DNA from: an uncultured Rhodospirillaceae bacterium
GTDB lineage: Bacteria; Pseudomonadota; Alphaproteobacteria; Rhodospirillales; Magnetospirillaceae
Direction of reading: 5' to 3'
DNA: 64,000 bases
Assembly: GCA_937887565.1 (NCBI GenBank)
Contig: CALABS010000044.1
Span: 1 to 64,000, forward strand
The translations under genes and the position numbers were made by a program. Shown piece by piece: positions 51,128 through 60,360 of this stretch (position 1 is its first letter; each line of letters opens with the position of its first letter). The notes below the pieces were generated by a model. The model saw nothing but the letters and a program-made list of their open reading frames with translations. It made no database searches and had not been told where the DNA came from.

Positions 51128-53490
51128 TGCTGCTGATGCCGCCTCCCGCGCTCCATCCCGCCTGCTACGTCGCCGCCGACCCCATCGACCAGTCGCAGGT
51201 GTTCCGCAGCGCGAGCACGTGCCGCATGGGCAAGCTGTTCGCGGCGGCGCCGACCAGCGCCACCACCGGCACGCTGGTGCTGTGGATGCAGCGCTGCAAG
51301 CTGTCGCAGACCCAGACGCTGATCAACGTCTACAGCGGCGCCACCAGCCAGGAGCTGCGCATCGAAGCCGACAACACCCTGTCCAACTATTTCAGCTATG
51401 CGGCCGATTCCCACCAGATGCGGACGTCGCAGGTGTTCCGCGACACCGGCGGCTTTACGATGCTGACCGAGTCCTTCGACACCGCCGACCCCGACGCCGG
51501 CGAGCGTCGCCGGCTGTATGCGGGTGGCGAGCGGATCACCGCTTTCGCCACCAATGTGGTGATTGCCCAGGACAGCCCCATCACCATCGGCTCGGCGTGC
51601 CAGCACTACATCGGCACCTACGATAACGGCTCGACCTATCCGCTCGACGCCATCCTGTCCGAGATCATCTACGTCGACGGCGCCGCCCTGCCGCCCGAGA
51701 CCTTCGGCGCGTACAACATTCACGGCCAATGGGTGCCGCGCCCCCGCGCCGAGATCCACGCCGCCATCGCGGCGGCCGGCGGCTTCGGCGTCAACGGCTG
51801 GCACCTGGATTTCGCCGACCCGTTCGACCCCGGCAAGGACGTCAGCGGCCGGGGCAACCACTGGACCGCCACCGGGTTCGATTCGTCTGGCGCCGACACG
51901 GTGGACAGCAACCCAAGCAACGTCGTTGCCGCGCTCTTCACGTTGGCGCCGACCAGCGGCCCGCTGGTGTCCGGCGGTGGCCTGGTCATCGGCAACGACG
52001 GCACCCACCGGTTTTACCCTGGCAACATGCGGATGGCGGCGGACAGCGGGCTGTACTATTGCGAGGCCCGCACCCGCGTCACCGGCAATTACGGCACCGG
52101 CATCGGCGTGGCCGTCGACCCCAATCTGACGACCGCCGCCGCTACCGTCAGCGCCGCTCCGGCTGGCGCCGACTGGCTGTACGTCAATCCCAGCAGCACC
52201 GCCACCTTTACCATCCGCAACCCGTCCGGCACGTCCGGCAACCCGTCGCTGGGCACCATCCCCGGGGTGCCGTGGAACACCATCGGCGTCACCTATGGGA
52301 TGGCTTACGACAGCGCCACCGGCGACGTCTATATCGCGGTCGAGGGCCTGTGGCGGTGGTATGCCGGCGGGGCGTGGCAGAGCGCGGCCGACATCGCCGC
52401 TGCCATCCCGATGTTTACCGTCGCGGCGTCCTCCCGCGAGCGGGGGGTGTATCCGCTGTTCGAGGGCCATGGCGCCTCGCTGGTGGTCAATTTCGGACAA
52501 TGGGCCTTCGCGCAGACTCCGCCGGCCGGCGCGATCACACTGTGCACCGACAACCTGCCCGAGCCCAAGGTCAAGGACCCGGCCGAGGGCTATGCCGGCG
52601 AGACCGCCACCGGCGCCAACATCCTGGCGGTGCTGGATGCCACCACCGCCCATTGGGGCGGCGACGCCTGGGTAGAAATCATCAAGCGGCGCGAGGCGGC
52701 GGAAAGCTGGCGCTGGCGCTTCTCGGACGATCCCACCCAGGCCATCGCCTCGGACAGCCCCAACGCCAAGGTGGCGGCGCCGGCGCTGGCAGCTGCCGGG
52801 TCCTATGCCGGCTGGCGGCTGCGCCTGGGTGCCGCCTATGGCCGGTGGACCGCCGAAGTGGAGCACGTCAATGGCGTGACCACCGCGGTCACCCATGGTT
52901 TGGGCGTGGCGCGGAACACGGTGTTCGCCAAGCGGGTGAGCGCGGGCGGTGGTGATTGGTTCTGGCGGCACCCCGACCTGGCCGCCGGCTATCTCCTCAA
53001 GCTCAACAGCGCGGCGGCCGCGGCGGCGGACGGCACCATCACCGCCTTCGGCGCCGACAGCTTCCAGATCGCGGCGGCGGCGCCCAGCGGCACCTATCGG
53101 GTGCTGGTGATGGCCGCGATCGCCGGGCACCTGGACATCGGCACGTACACCGCCAACGGCCAGCAGGGCGCCGGCGCCACCTTCGTGCCGTGCACCATCA
53201 GGCCGGATTTCCTGCTGGCGCGGGACGCGGCGGACGGCATGCCGTCCGTCCTTCTCGATTCCGTCCGGTCGGCCGAGAACCCGGCCACGCGACTGCTTTA
53301 TCCGGGCAGCACCAGCGTCGAGATCACGTCGGCCATCGAGAGCAACGGCGACATGGTCGATCTGGTGGTGGGCGGGTTCAAGCCGCGCGCTGTGGGCGGC
53401 GCCACCAATGGCGGCGTCGGCACCGTCCACTTCTTCGCCATCGGCCGCCCGGTCGGCGGCATCTGCGTCGCCCCGACAACTGCGAGCTAA
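51127..53490 (+). CDS. Large tail fibre / receptor-binding protein with SPRY-like domain
   Basis: 787 residues, overlapping the collar gene by 1 base. The middle has a concanavalin-type lectin fold (about 50-210: LVLWMQRCKL ... ILSEIIYVDGAALPPETFG) and a second, SPRY-like domain at about 260-470 (GLYYCEARTRVTGNYGTGIG ... VNFGQWAFAQTPPAG). Such modules bind surface sugars, so this is likely the host-range protein. Confidence 0.75.
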   Translation: MLLMPPPALHPACYVAADPIDQSQVFRSASTCRMGKLFAAAPTSATTGTLVLWMQRCKLSQTQTLINVYSGATSQELRIEADNTLSNYFSYAADSHQMRTSQVFRDTGGFTMLTESFDTADPDAGERRRLYAGGERITAFATNVVIAQDSPITIGSACQHYIGTYDNGSTYPLDAILSEIIYVDGAALPPETFGAYNIHGQWVPRPRAEIHAAIAAAGGFGVNGWHLDFADPFDPGKDVSGRGNHWTATGFDSSGADTVDSNPSNVVAALFTLAPTSGPLVSGGGLVIGNDGTHRFYPGNMRMAADSGLYYCEARTRVTGNYGTGIGVAVDPNLTTAAATVSAAPAGADWLYVNPSSTATFTIRNPSGTSGNPSLGTIPGVPWNTIGVTYGMAYDSATGDVYIAVEGLWRWYAGGAWQSAADIAAAIPMFTVAASSRERGVYPLFEGHGASLVVNFGQWAFAQTPPAGAITLCTDNLPEPKVKDPAEGYAGETATGANILAVLDATTAHWGGDAWVEIIKRREAAESWRWRFSDDPTQAIASDSPNAKVAAPALAAAGSYAGWRLRLGAAYGRWTAEVEHVNGVTTAVTHGLGVARNTVFAKRVSAGGGDWFWRHPDLAAGYLLKLNSAAAAAADGTITAFGADSFQIAAAAPSGTYRVLVMAAIAGHLDIGTYTANGQQGAGATFVPCTIRPDFLLARDAADGMPSVLLDSVRSAENPATRLLYPGSTSVEITSAIESNGDMVDLVVGGFKPRAVGGATNGGVGTVHFFAIGRPVGGICVAPTTAS

Positions 53491-53495
53491 CACCC

Positions 53496-54161
53496 ATGTC
53501 CGATCGTATCGCCATCACCCAAGGTCCCGAGATCCTCACGTTGGTGCGAAACAGCAAGTCCATCGGCCTGCCCAATGGTTCCACCGTGCCGCACCGCGTG
53601 GTTACTTTCCCGCACCAGGCCGGGGAGTACACCATCCGCGACGTGGTGGTGACCGGCCCATTGCCCGCCGCGGGCGAGATCGCCACCGGCACCGCGCCGC
53701 CGGTCATCGACGGCGATTTGGTGGTGATCCGCCGCACGGTGGCCGCCATGACCGCCGAGCAGATCGCGGCCGAGCTGGACGTCGCCAAGGCCGACGCGGT
53801 GGCGAGTGTGCGGGCTGCCGCCAACGCCGCCCGCGACCTCTTCCGCACGCCGGGCAAGGACGGCGTCTACCTTACCAAGCTGGCCGAGGGCCGCGCCTGG
53901 CGTGCCGCCGGCGAGCCGGCCGACCTGACCGGTTATCCCAGCATCGCGGCCGAGGTCGGTGCGGACACCACCGCCCCGACCGCGTCCGCCCTGGTGGCGC
54001 TGTGGGAGGCGATGAACGACCTGTGGACCAAGCGCGCCCAGCCGGCCATCGAGGGCGCCGAGCAGCGGGCTTTGAAGGCCATCGCCGCCGCCGGCACGCT
54101 CACGGCGGTCGATGCCGCCAAGGCGGTGGATTGGCCCACCCCCGAGAGCCTGGCGCGATGA
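53496..54161 (+). CDS. Tail fibre-associated protein
   Basis: 221 residues in the place where P2 has the fibre assembly gene. It begins with a beta domain (HRVVTFPHQAGEYTIRDVVV) and continues with an Ala-rich helical region. Not closely recognised; a chaperone or fibre tip role is plausible. Confidence 0.6.
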   Translation: MSDRIAITQGPEILTLVRNSKSIGLPNGSTVPHRVVTFPHQAGEYTIRDVVVTGPLPAAGEIATGTAPPVIDGDLVVIRRTVAAMTAEQIAAELDVAKADAVASVRAAANAARDLFRTPGKDGVYLTKLAEGRAWRAAGEPADLTGYPSIAAEVGADTTAPTASALVALWEAMNDLWTKRAQPAIEGAEQRALKAIAAAGTLTAVDAAKAVDWPTPESLAR

Positions 54162-54616
54162 TCACGCTCCGCTTCTCAGGCGGCCTCGGCCTCGCCGGCC
54201 GCGTCATCCAGGCGGCAACCTGGTCGTGGTGCAGCCATGTGGATTTCGAGCTGCCCGATGGCCGCCTGCTCGGCGCCGTGCCCGGCAAGGGCGTCTGCGT
54301 GCGCGAGCCCGAGGCCGAGGCCGGCAGGGTGGAGCTGTTCCAGGCCGACGTGCCCGACTGGGCCGTGGCCTACGCCAAGAGCCAGGTGGGTCAGCCCTAC
54401 GACTGGGGCGCCGTCCTGGGCTGGGCGGTCCACCGCGACTGGCAGGCCACCGACAGCTGGTTTTGTTCCGAGCTGATCGCCTGGTCGTGCCAATCGGCGT
54501 CCGCGCCGCTGCTGCGGGCCGATGCCTCGTGGCGGATCACGCCGCGCGATCTGCTGCTTTCCCCGCACCTGACCCCCGTGCCGGCACCCGCCGGTTATTG
54601 CCCCACCACCGCCTGA
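54158..54616 (+). CDS. Permuted NlpC/P60 (YiiX-like) hydrolase
   Basis: 152 residues. Conserved His27 (WCSHVDFEL), then SQVGQPYDWGAVLGWA and the nucleophile Cys103 in SWFCSELIAW, the order of circularly permuted papain-like enzymes. Such enzymes cut peptide or amide bonds, here perhaps in the host wall during infection. It lies between fibre genes and sheath. Confidence 0.8.
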   Translation: MITLRFSGGLGLAGRVIQAATWSWCSHVDFELPDGRLLGAVPGKGVCVREPEAEAGRVELFQADVPDWAVAYAKSQVGQPYDWGAVLGWAVHRDWQATDSWFCSELIAWSCQSASAPLLRADASWRITPRDLLLSPHLTPVPAPAGYCPTTA

Positions 54617-54626
54617 GGAGCCATCC

Positions 54627-56051
54627 ATGGCTGATTACTTCCTGCATGGTAGCGAGGTCGCCGAAGTCACCGACGGCATTCGCCCCATCCGTACCGTCAA
54701 GTCGTCGGTGATCGGCATCATCGGCACCGCGCCCGACGCCCTCGATGCCGACTTCCCCTACCACACGCCGGTCTTGCTGGCCAACAACCCGCGCAAGGCG
54801 GCCAAGCTGGGCGTCACCGGCACGCTGTTCGACGCGGTCAGCGCCATCTACGCCCAGGCCGGCGCCACCATCGTGCTGGTGCGCGTGCCCGAGGGTGCCA
54901 ATGCCAACGAAACCCTGTCCAACATCGTCGGCAACGTCACCCTGATGACCGGCGTTCACGCCTTCCGCGCCGCCAACTCGCTGCTGGGAGTCAAGCCCAA
55001 GATCCTGATCGCGCCCGGCTTCACCAGCGTCAAACCGCAGGGCGTCAAGACCATCGACATCACCGCCCAGGGCGACGGCTACACCCAGGCGACGGTGGAG
55101 ATCAGCGATGGCGGCGGTCAGGGCGCCACCGCCACCGCGACCATCGAGCAGGGCAAGATCACCGCCATCACCCTGACCCGCGCCGGCATCGGCTACACGG
55201 CCGATCCGACCGTCACCATCACCGGCGACGGCCTTGGCGCCACCGCCACCGCCACCACCGGCACCACCGCCAACCCGGTGGTGGCCGAGCTGGTCGGCTT
55301 GGCCCCCAAGCTGCGGGCCTGCATCGTGGCCGAGGGGCCGAACACCACCGACGAAGCGGCAGTGGCCTATCGCAAGGATTGGGGCAGCGCGCGCGTCTAC
55401 GTGGTCGATCCCTTCGTCACCAAGTGGGACGGCAGCCTGTCCATGACCGTGGTGCAGCCCGGCAGCGCCTGGGTGGCCGGCCTGATGGCCATGGTGGACA
55501 ACGACCCGGCCAAGGGCTTCTGGTGGTCGCCGTCCAACCACGTCATCGCCGGCATCACCGGCACCGCGCGCCCCATCGACTTCGGACTAAGCGACCCGGA
55601 TTGCGTGGCCAACTACCTCAACGGCAACGAGGTGGCCACCATCATCCAGGATGACGGCTATCGCCTGTGGGGCAACCGCACCTGCAGCGACGATCCGCTG
55701 TGGGCCTTCCTGCCGGTGCGCCGCACCCACGACATGATCAACGACAGCATCGAGGCCGGCTATCGCTGGATCATGGATCGCCCGTTCAGCGTCCAGGCGA
55801 TCATCGACTGTTGCGACAGCCTCAACCTCTACCTGGCCGGCATGAAGACGCGCGGCGCGCTGCTGGGCGGCAAGGTGTGGATCGACCCCGACCTCAACAC
55901 CAAGGACCGATTGATGGCGGGCGAGTTCACCGTCGACTTCGACAACGAAGCTCCGGCCCCCATCGAGCACCTGCGTTTCCGCATGCACCGCAGCTCCGAC
56001 TACTACGAGGAGCTGATCACCGAAGCCACCACCCTGCTGGCCGCCCAGTAA
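54627..56051 (+). CDS. Contractile tail sheath protein (FI-like)
   Basis: 474 residues with the sheath fold: TVKSSVIGIIGTAPDALD, TLFDAVSAIYAQAGATIVLV, then C-terminal RTHDMINDSIEAGYRWIMDR and EFTVDFDNEAPAPIEHL. Residues about 144-213 hold two copies of a GxGYT...GATATA beta motif inserted in the middle, an ornament outside the core. Confidence 0.93.
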   Translation: MADYFLHGSEVAEVTDGIRPIRTVKSSVIGIIGTAPDALDADFPYHTPVLLANNPRKAAKLGVTGTLFDAVSAIYAQAGATIVLVRVPEGANANETLSNIVGNVTLMTGVHAFRAANSLLGVKPKILIAPGFTSVKPQGVKTIDITAQGDGYTQATVEISDGGGQGATATATIEQGKITAITLTRAGIGYTADPTVTITGDGLGATATATTGTTANPVVAELVGLAPKLRACIVAEGPNTTDEAAVAYRKDWGSARVYVVDPFVTKWDGSLSMTVVQPGSAWVAGLMAMVDNDPAKGFWWSPSNHVIAGITGTARPIDFGLSDPDCVANYLNGNEVATIIQDDGYRLWGNRTCSDDPLWAFLPVRRTHDMINDSIEAGYRWIMDRPFSVQAIIDCCDSLNLYLAGMKTRGALLGGKVWIDPDLNTKDRLMAGEFTVDFDNEAPAPIEHLRFRMHRSSDYYEELITEATTLLAAQ

Positions 56052-56064
56052 CAGGAGCCCACCA

Positions 56065-56568
56065 ATGTCCACCATTCCCCAGCGCGTCAAGAACTACGTC
56101 GCCTACCTGGACGGCACCGGCTATGCCGGCAAGGTCCCCGAGGCCAAGCTGCCGGCCATCAAGATCAAGACCAACGATTACGACGCTGGCGGCATGGCCG
56201 CGCCGGTCGAGCTCGACAGCGGCACCATGGAGAAGATGGAGGCCGAGGTCACCTTCGCCGAATACACCGGCGCGGTGTTCGGCCTGTTCGGCAACCCCGA
56301 TGCCAGTCTGACCCTGCGCGGCGGCCAGGAGGACAAGCCCAACACCGCCGAGGCGGTCATCGTCACCATGCGTGGCCTGTTCTCGCAGATCGATCCCGGT
56401 ACCTGGAAGAAGGGCGGCGACACCAGCGCCAAGTGCACGGTGGCCGTCAAGTACCTCAAGATCACCATCGGCGCCGTGGTGGTGGTCGAGATCGACGCCG
56501 AGAACATGAAGCGGATCATCAACGGCACCGACCAGCTGGCGGCCATGCGCCGCGCCCTGGGCCTGTAA
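56065..56568 (+). CDS. Tail tube protein (FII-like)
   Basis: 167 residues matching P2 FII: RVKNYVAYLDGTGYAGKVPE, MEKMEAEVTFAEYTGAVFGL, and a C-terminal YLKITIGAVVVVEIDAEN. Stacks to form the inner tube. Confidence 0.92.
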   Translation: MSTIPQRVKNYVAYLDGTGYAGKVPEAKLPAIKIKTNDYDAGGMAAPVELDSGTMEKMEAEVTFAEYTGAVFGLFGNPDASLTLRGGQEDKPNTAEAVIVTMRGLFSQIDPGTWKKGGDTSAKCTVAVKYLKITIGAVVVVEIDAENMKRIINGTDQLAAMRRALGL

Positions 56569-56580
56569 GGAGAGCACCCG

Positions 56581-56996
56581 ATGGTAAAGATCACCCTCGA
56601 CTATCCGGTGGAGCTGGGGCCCCACCCCAAGGTGACCGAGCTGGCCATGCGCCGCCCCAAGGCCAAGGACGATTTGGAAGCCCGCAACCAGGCCTTGACC
56701 CCCGACGAGGTGGAAATCCGTCTGTTCGCCATCCTGACCGGCCAGGCGTTCGACGTGATCGCCGAGCTGGATCTGGAGACCGACTACGTCAAGCTTCAGG
56801 AGGCGTACCGAAATTTTCGGCGGAAGCCGGCGGCGATTGGCGCCGGCGCAGCGCCCACGACCTCCGAAAGCAGTGCCTCCGCGTCGCCGCCCACGGCTTG
56901 AGCCTGGGCGACGTGCTGGAGATGGAGCTGAGAGAACTGGAAGGGTGGAGAAAGGCGGCCGAGGAGGTGGCCGCCGAAATCAGGGACGGTCGTTGA
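56581..56996 (+). CDS. Tail assembly chaperone E and -1 frameshift product E'
   Basis: The zero frame gives E, 106 residues, ending at 56901 (LDYPVELGPHPKVTELAMRR, DEVEIRLFAILTGQAFDVIA). At 56811-56817 the zero frame carries A AAT TTT, a canonical X-XXY-YYZ slippery heptamer. A -1 slip continues to 56996 and adds a helical basic tail (GLSLGDVLEMELRELEGW). P2-type phages use the same E/E' scheme ahead of the tape measure. Confidence 0.85.
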
Positions 56997-57225
56997 GCTT
57001 GCGGTCCAGGGTCCAGGGGAGGTGGGCGACCACGCCCAGCATCTTCAGGACCCACAGGACGGCAGCCGGAATGATGATCGCCAGAGTCCCGAAGATGCAC
57101 GCCCCGAAGAACAGAATACCCAGGCCATTCGGAGCGCTCGGAGACGAGTAACCCCCAATCCACAGGCCGAAGAACCAGACGGCCAGATACCCCACTGCGA
57201 ACAGTTTAAGGCGCCATTCGGACAT
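56980..57225 (-). CDS. Antisense-oriented two-helix membrane protein
   Basis: 81 residues with membrane segments at about 8-25 (LFAVGYLAVWFFGLWIGG) and 38-62 (FFGACIFGTLAIIIPAAVL), then a basic tail. A GAGGG site lies 8 bases before the ATG at 57225, which overlaps the start of the tape measure gene head-to-head in a CATG. It ends inside E'. A leftward cargo gene in the late tail module suggests expression in the lysogen, for example superinfection exclusion; this is inference. Confidence 0.72.
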   Translation of the reverse strand: MSEWRLKLFAVGYLAVWFFGLWIGGYSSPSAPNGLGILFFGACIFGTLAIIIPAAVLWVLKMLGVVAHLPWTLDRKLNDRP

Positions 57226-59734
57226 GGAGAAATCCCTCGCTCTATCCCTGGTGATCGGGGCCACCGTCGGTGCCAGCATGCGCGCGGCGGTAGGCTCAAC
57301 CATAGCGCAAGTGGGGCGCCTGGGCCAAGCGGTCACCGACGCGGAACGCCAGAAGGCAGAGGCACTGAAGGAAACCGCCCGTCTGGACAGGTCCGAACGG
57401 CAGGTCAATGCCTATCGGCAACTGGGCCGCCAGGTGCTGGACGCCGGCCGTACGCACCGCGAGGCCCAGGACAAGGTCAAGGCGCTGGCCCGCGAGATCG
57501 CCGCCAGCGAGGCGCCGACCAAGGCCCAGGAAAAGGCCCTGGCCGCCGCCCGGCGCGAGGTGGTGCGCGCCGCCGCCGCCGAAGAGGCCAAGAAGAGGCG
57601 CCTGGCCGCGTTGCGCGGCGAGTTGAACGCCGCCGGCGTCGATACCCGCAAGCTGGCCGACGCCGAGCGCAAGCTGGCCGCCGACATGGCGACCGCCAAG
57701 GCCAAGGTCGACCAGACCACCCAGTCCATCGGCCGCCTGGGCGACGCCATGGCGCGGGTAGAAAAGCGCAAGGAACTGGTCGGCGAGCTGGCCGGCCAGG
57801 CGGTCAAGGTGGGCGCCGCCTACCTAGCGCTGAAGCAACCGCTGAACCAGGAAGGCGACTTCGAGCACCAGCTGCGCGCCTTCGGCAATACCGCCGGCAT
57901 CACCGCGCAGGAGATTGAGGGCGTGCGGTCGAAGATCCGCGCCCTGTCCACCGACGTGCGCCAGACCAACCAGGCCATCCTGGGTGGCGTAGAAGTGCTG
58001 GTGGGCAAGGGCATGGGCTACCGCGAGGCCCTGCTCGCCATCAAGAGCATTGGCCGCGCCGCCACTGCCACCGGCGCCAGCATGGAGGATATGTCCAACC
58101 TGTCCTACAGCGTCATGAGCAACCTGCATGTGCCGGTCGACAAGCTGGGCAAGGCGCTGAACATCATGGCGGCGGCGGGCAAGGAAGGCGGGTTCGAACT
58201 CAAGAACATGGCGCAGCAGTTCCCGCAACTGACCGCCGCCGCCGCCAGTCTGGGGCTGACCGGGACCGAGGCCGTCGCTTCGCTCGGCGCCGCGCTACAG
58301 GTGGCGATGAAGGGCGCCAGCGACCCCAGCACCGCCGCCAACAATCTGGCGAACTTCCTGGGCAAGATCGCCAGCCCGGAGACGGTGAAGAATTTCGAGA
58401 AGCTGGGCATCGACATCGCCCAGGAACTGGCCGACGGCGTGGCGGCCGGCCAGAACCCGATGGAGGTGGCGCTGCGGCAGATCGCCGCCGCCACCGGCGC
58501 CGATCTGGACAAGGTGATGGAAGGCGCCTTCGACGCCAACGGCAAGATGGTCGCCGGCGCCGCCGACAGGATTTCCGAACGGTTCAAGCTGGGCGAGCTG
58601 TTCGGCGACAAGCAGGTCCAGGACTTCATTGTCCCTATGCTGGCCGGCTATCAGGACTACCTGAAGATCAAGAAGAAGGCGGCCGAGGCCGATGGCGTGG
58701 TCGACCAGGACTTCGCCAACATGGCCGCCACCTACAACGAGGCCAGCAACAAGATGGGGCTGGCCACCGACAAGCTGATGGGCAGCATCGGCAAGGCCAT
58801 CCTGCCGGTCGTTACGCCCGCCATCAATGCCATCGCCGATGTGGTCAGCGGGGTTGCCGATCTGGCGGATGCTTCGCCCAATGCCACCATGGCCATCGTC
58901 GGTCTGGTCGGGACTGTGGTCAGCTACAAGGCGGTGATGACCGCCGCCAGGTACGCCATGACCTTCTATCGGGGCGGCCTCGGCGCGGTGGTGCGGGAGT
59001 CGTTGGGGGTGGGCCGGGCCTCGGGCCAAGCCGCCGCCGGCGTCGGCCGATTGGGTGCCAGCACCGGCGGCATGGGCGGCCGGCTGGGCGGGGCCATCGC
59101 GCGGCTGCGCCAGTACACCGCCGCCGCCAACTCGGCCGCCAACGCCTCGGGCCGGCTGGCGCGGTCGCAAGGGGGTGTCGGCGGCCTCGGTGGCCTGGGT
59201 GCGGGTCTGGGCGGTGCCGGCAAGCTGGGCAAAGCTTTGCGCTTCGGCGGCAAGGCGCTGGGCGGGGCCGGCCTGTTGCTCAGCGCCGGCATGGCCGCCG
59301 GCGACCTGATGGACCCCAACACCAGCAAGGAAGACAAGGGCGGCGCCATCGGCAACCTGGCCGGCGGCATGGCCGGCGCCGCCGCCGGCGCGGCGCTGGG
59401 GTCGTTCGTGCCGGTGATCGGCACCGCCCTGGGCGCGGTGATCGGCGGCGCGGCGGGGGCATTCGGCGGCGAGGCGCTGGGCGGCTGGCTGGCCAAGGAC
59501 AAGAACAAGAAGGAAGAGGATGGAAAGCAGAACGCCCCGCCGGCGCCGGAAGCGCCGATCAGCACCTCGGATGCCGCCGGTCGGCCTGCGGCTGGCGCGG
59601 ACAAGAGCGTCGCCATCACCTTCGCGCCGGGTGCCATCGTCGTCCAGGCCGCCCCCGGCATGGACGTTCGCGCCCTGGCCGACCAGGTGGCCCAATTGAT
59701 CATGCAGCGGCAGCGCGCCGCGCTGGCGGACTGA
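57224..59734 (+). CDS. Tail tape measure protein (gpT-like)
   Basis: 836 residues. Long N-terminal coiled-coil (about 35-190), a central TP901-type conserved region (GDFEHQLRAFGNTAGITAQE ... ALLAIKSIGRAATATGASM), a hydrophobic span (about 555-590) and a Gly-rich C-terminus with a membrane-active stretch (about 680-750). Sets tail length and may enter the host envelope. The ATG overlaps the divergent gene and only AAGG 12 bases upstream serves as ribosome site. Confidence 0.9.
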   Translation: MEKSLALSLVIGATVGASMRAAVGSTIAQVGRLGQAVTDAERQKAEALKETARLDRSERQVNAYRQLGRQVLDAGRTHREAQDKVKALAREIAASEAPTKAQEKALAAARREVVRAAAAEEAKKRRLAALRGELNAAGVDTRKLADAERKLAADMATAKAKVDQTTQSIGRLGDAMARVEKRKELVGELAGQAVKVGAAYLALKQPLNQEGDFEHQLRAFGNTAGITAQEIEGVRSKIRALSTDVRQTNQAILGGVEVLVGKGMGYREALLAIKSIGRAATATGASMEDMSNLSYSVMSNLHVPVDKLGKALNIMAAAGKEGGFELKNMAQQFPQLTAAAASLGLTGTEAVASLGAALQVAMKGASDPSTAANNLANFLGKIASPETVKNFEKLGIDIAQELADGVAAGQNPMEVALRQIAAATGADLDKVMEGAFDANGKMVAGAADRISERFKLGELFGDKQVQDFIVPMLAGYQDYLKIKKKAAEADGVVDQDFANMAATYNEASNKMGLATDKLMGSIGKAILPVVTPAINAIADVVSGVADLADASPNATMAIVGLVGTVVSYKAVMTAARYAMTFYRGGLGAVVRESLGVGRASGQAAAGVGRLGASTGGMGGRLGGAIARLRQYTAAANSAANASGRLARSQGGVGGLGGLGAGLGGAGKLGKALRFGGKALGGAGLLLSAGMAAGDLMDPNTSKEDKGGAIGNLAGGMAGAAAGAALGSFVPVIGTALGAVIGGAAGAFGGEALGGWLAKDKNKKEEDGKQNAPPAPEAPISTSDAAGRPAAGADKSVAITFAPGAIVVQAAPGMDVRALADQVAQLIMQRQRAALAD

Positions 59735-59742
59735 GAGGGATC

Positions 59743-60147
59743 ATGGCCGAGATCATGATGGCGCTGGGCGATTACCGCTTCTCACTGACCACCGCCGCCT
59801 ACCGGGAACTGTCCCGCACCAGCGAATGGCGCTGGGCCAAACAGGAACGCATGGGCCGCAAGCCGGCCCGACAGTTCACCGGCCCCGACGGCGACACCAT
59901 CACGCTGGCCGGCACCATCTATCCCCATTACTGGGGCGGCCTCGGCCAGATCAACGCCATGCGCCGCGAGGCCGACAAGGGCAAGCCGTTGATCCTGGTG
60001 GACGGCACCGGCAAGGTCTGGGGCAAGTGGTGCATCGTCAAGGTGACCGAGCGCCAGACCAACTTCCTGCGGGGCGGCGTGCCCCTGAAGATGGAGTTCG
60101 ACCTGGCGCTGGAGGAATACGGGCCGGATGAGGAGATCACGGCATGA
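59743..60147 (+). CDS. Tail protein U (gpU-like)
   Basis: 134 residues, P2 gpU family: ALGDYRFSLTTAAYRELSRT, WRWAKQERMGRKPARQFTGP, LAGTIYPHYWGGLGQINAMR. Terminates the tail. Confidence 0.92.
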   Translation: MAEIMMALGDYRFSLTTAAYRELSRTSEWRWAKQERMGRKPARQFTGPDGDTITLAGTIYPHYWGGLGQINAMRREADKGKPLILVDGTGKVWGKWCIVKVTERQTNFLRGGVPLKMEFDLALEEYGPDEEITA

Positions 60148-60356
60148 AGTACCGGACCAAGCAGGGCGACCAGGTGGACGCCATCTGCTGGCGCTATTAC
60201 GGCCGCGAGAATGCCGCCGAGGCGGTATTTGCGGCCAATCCCCGCCTGGCCGATCACGGCCTGATCCTGCCCGCCGGCATCGAGATCGAACTGCCGGATC
60301 TGGAAACGCCGGCGGCCACGGCCTCGGGGACCGCCACCGTGAAGTTGTGGGACTGA
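60144..60356 (+). CDS. Tail protein X (LysM-like)
   Basis: 70 residues, P2 gpX family with LysM fold: KYRTKQGDQVDAICWRYYGR, AAEAVFAANPRLADHGLILP. Binds peptidoglycan-like ligands or aids tail assembly. Confidence 0.92.
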   Translation: MKYRTKQGDQVDAICWRYYGRENAAEAVFAANPRLADHGLILPAGIEIELPDLETPAATASGTATVKLWD

Positions 60357-60360
60357 TCCG

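Noticed and set aside
51061..53493. Open frame of 810 codons antisense to the large tail protein
   Set aside because: Shadow of a GC-rich gene; low-complexity protein without any motif and opposite to the tail operon.
50165..54161. Invertible tail-fibre segment with a Gin-type invertase
   Set aside because: No serine recombinase and no inverted fibre copy found near the fibre genes.
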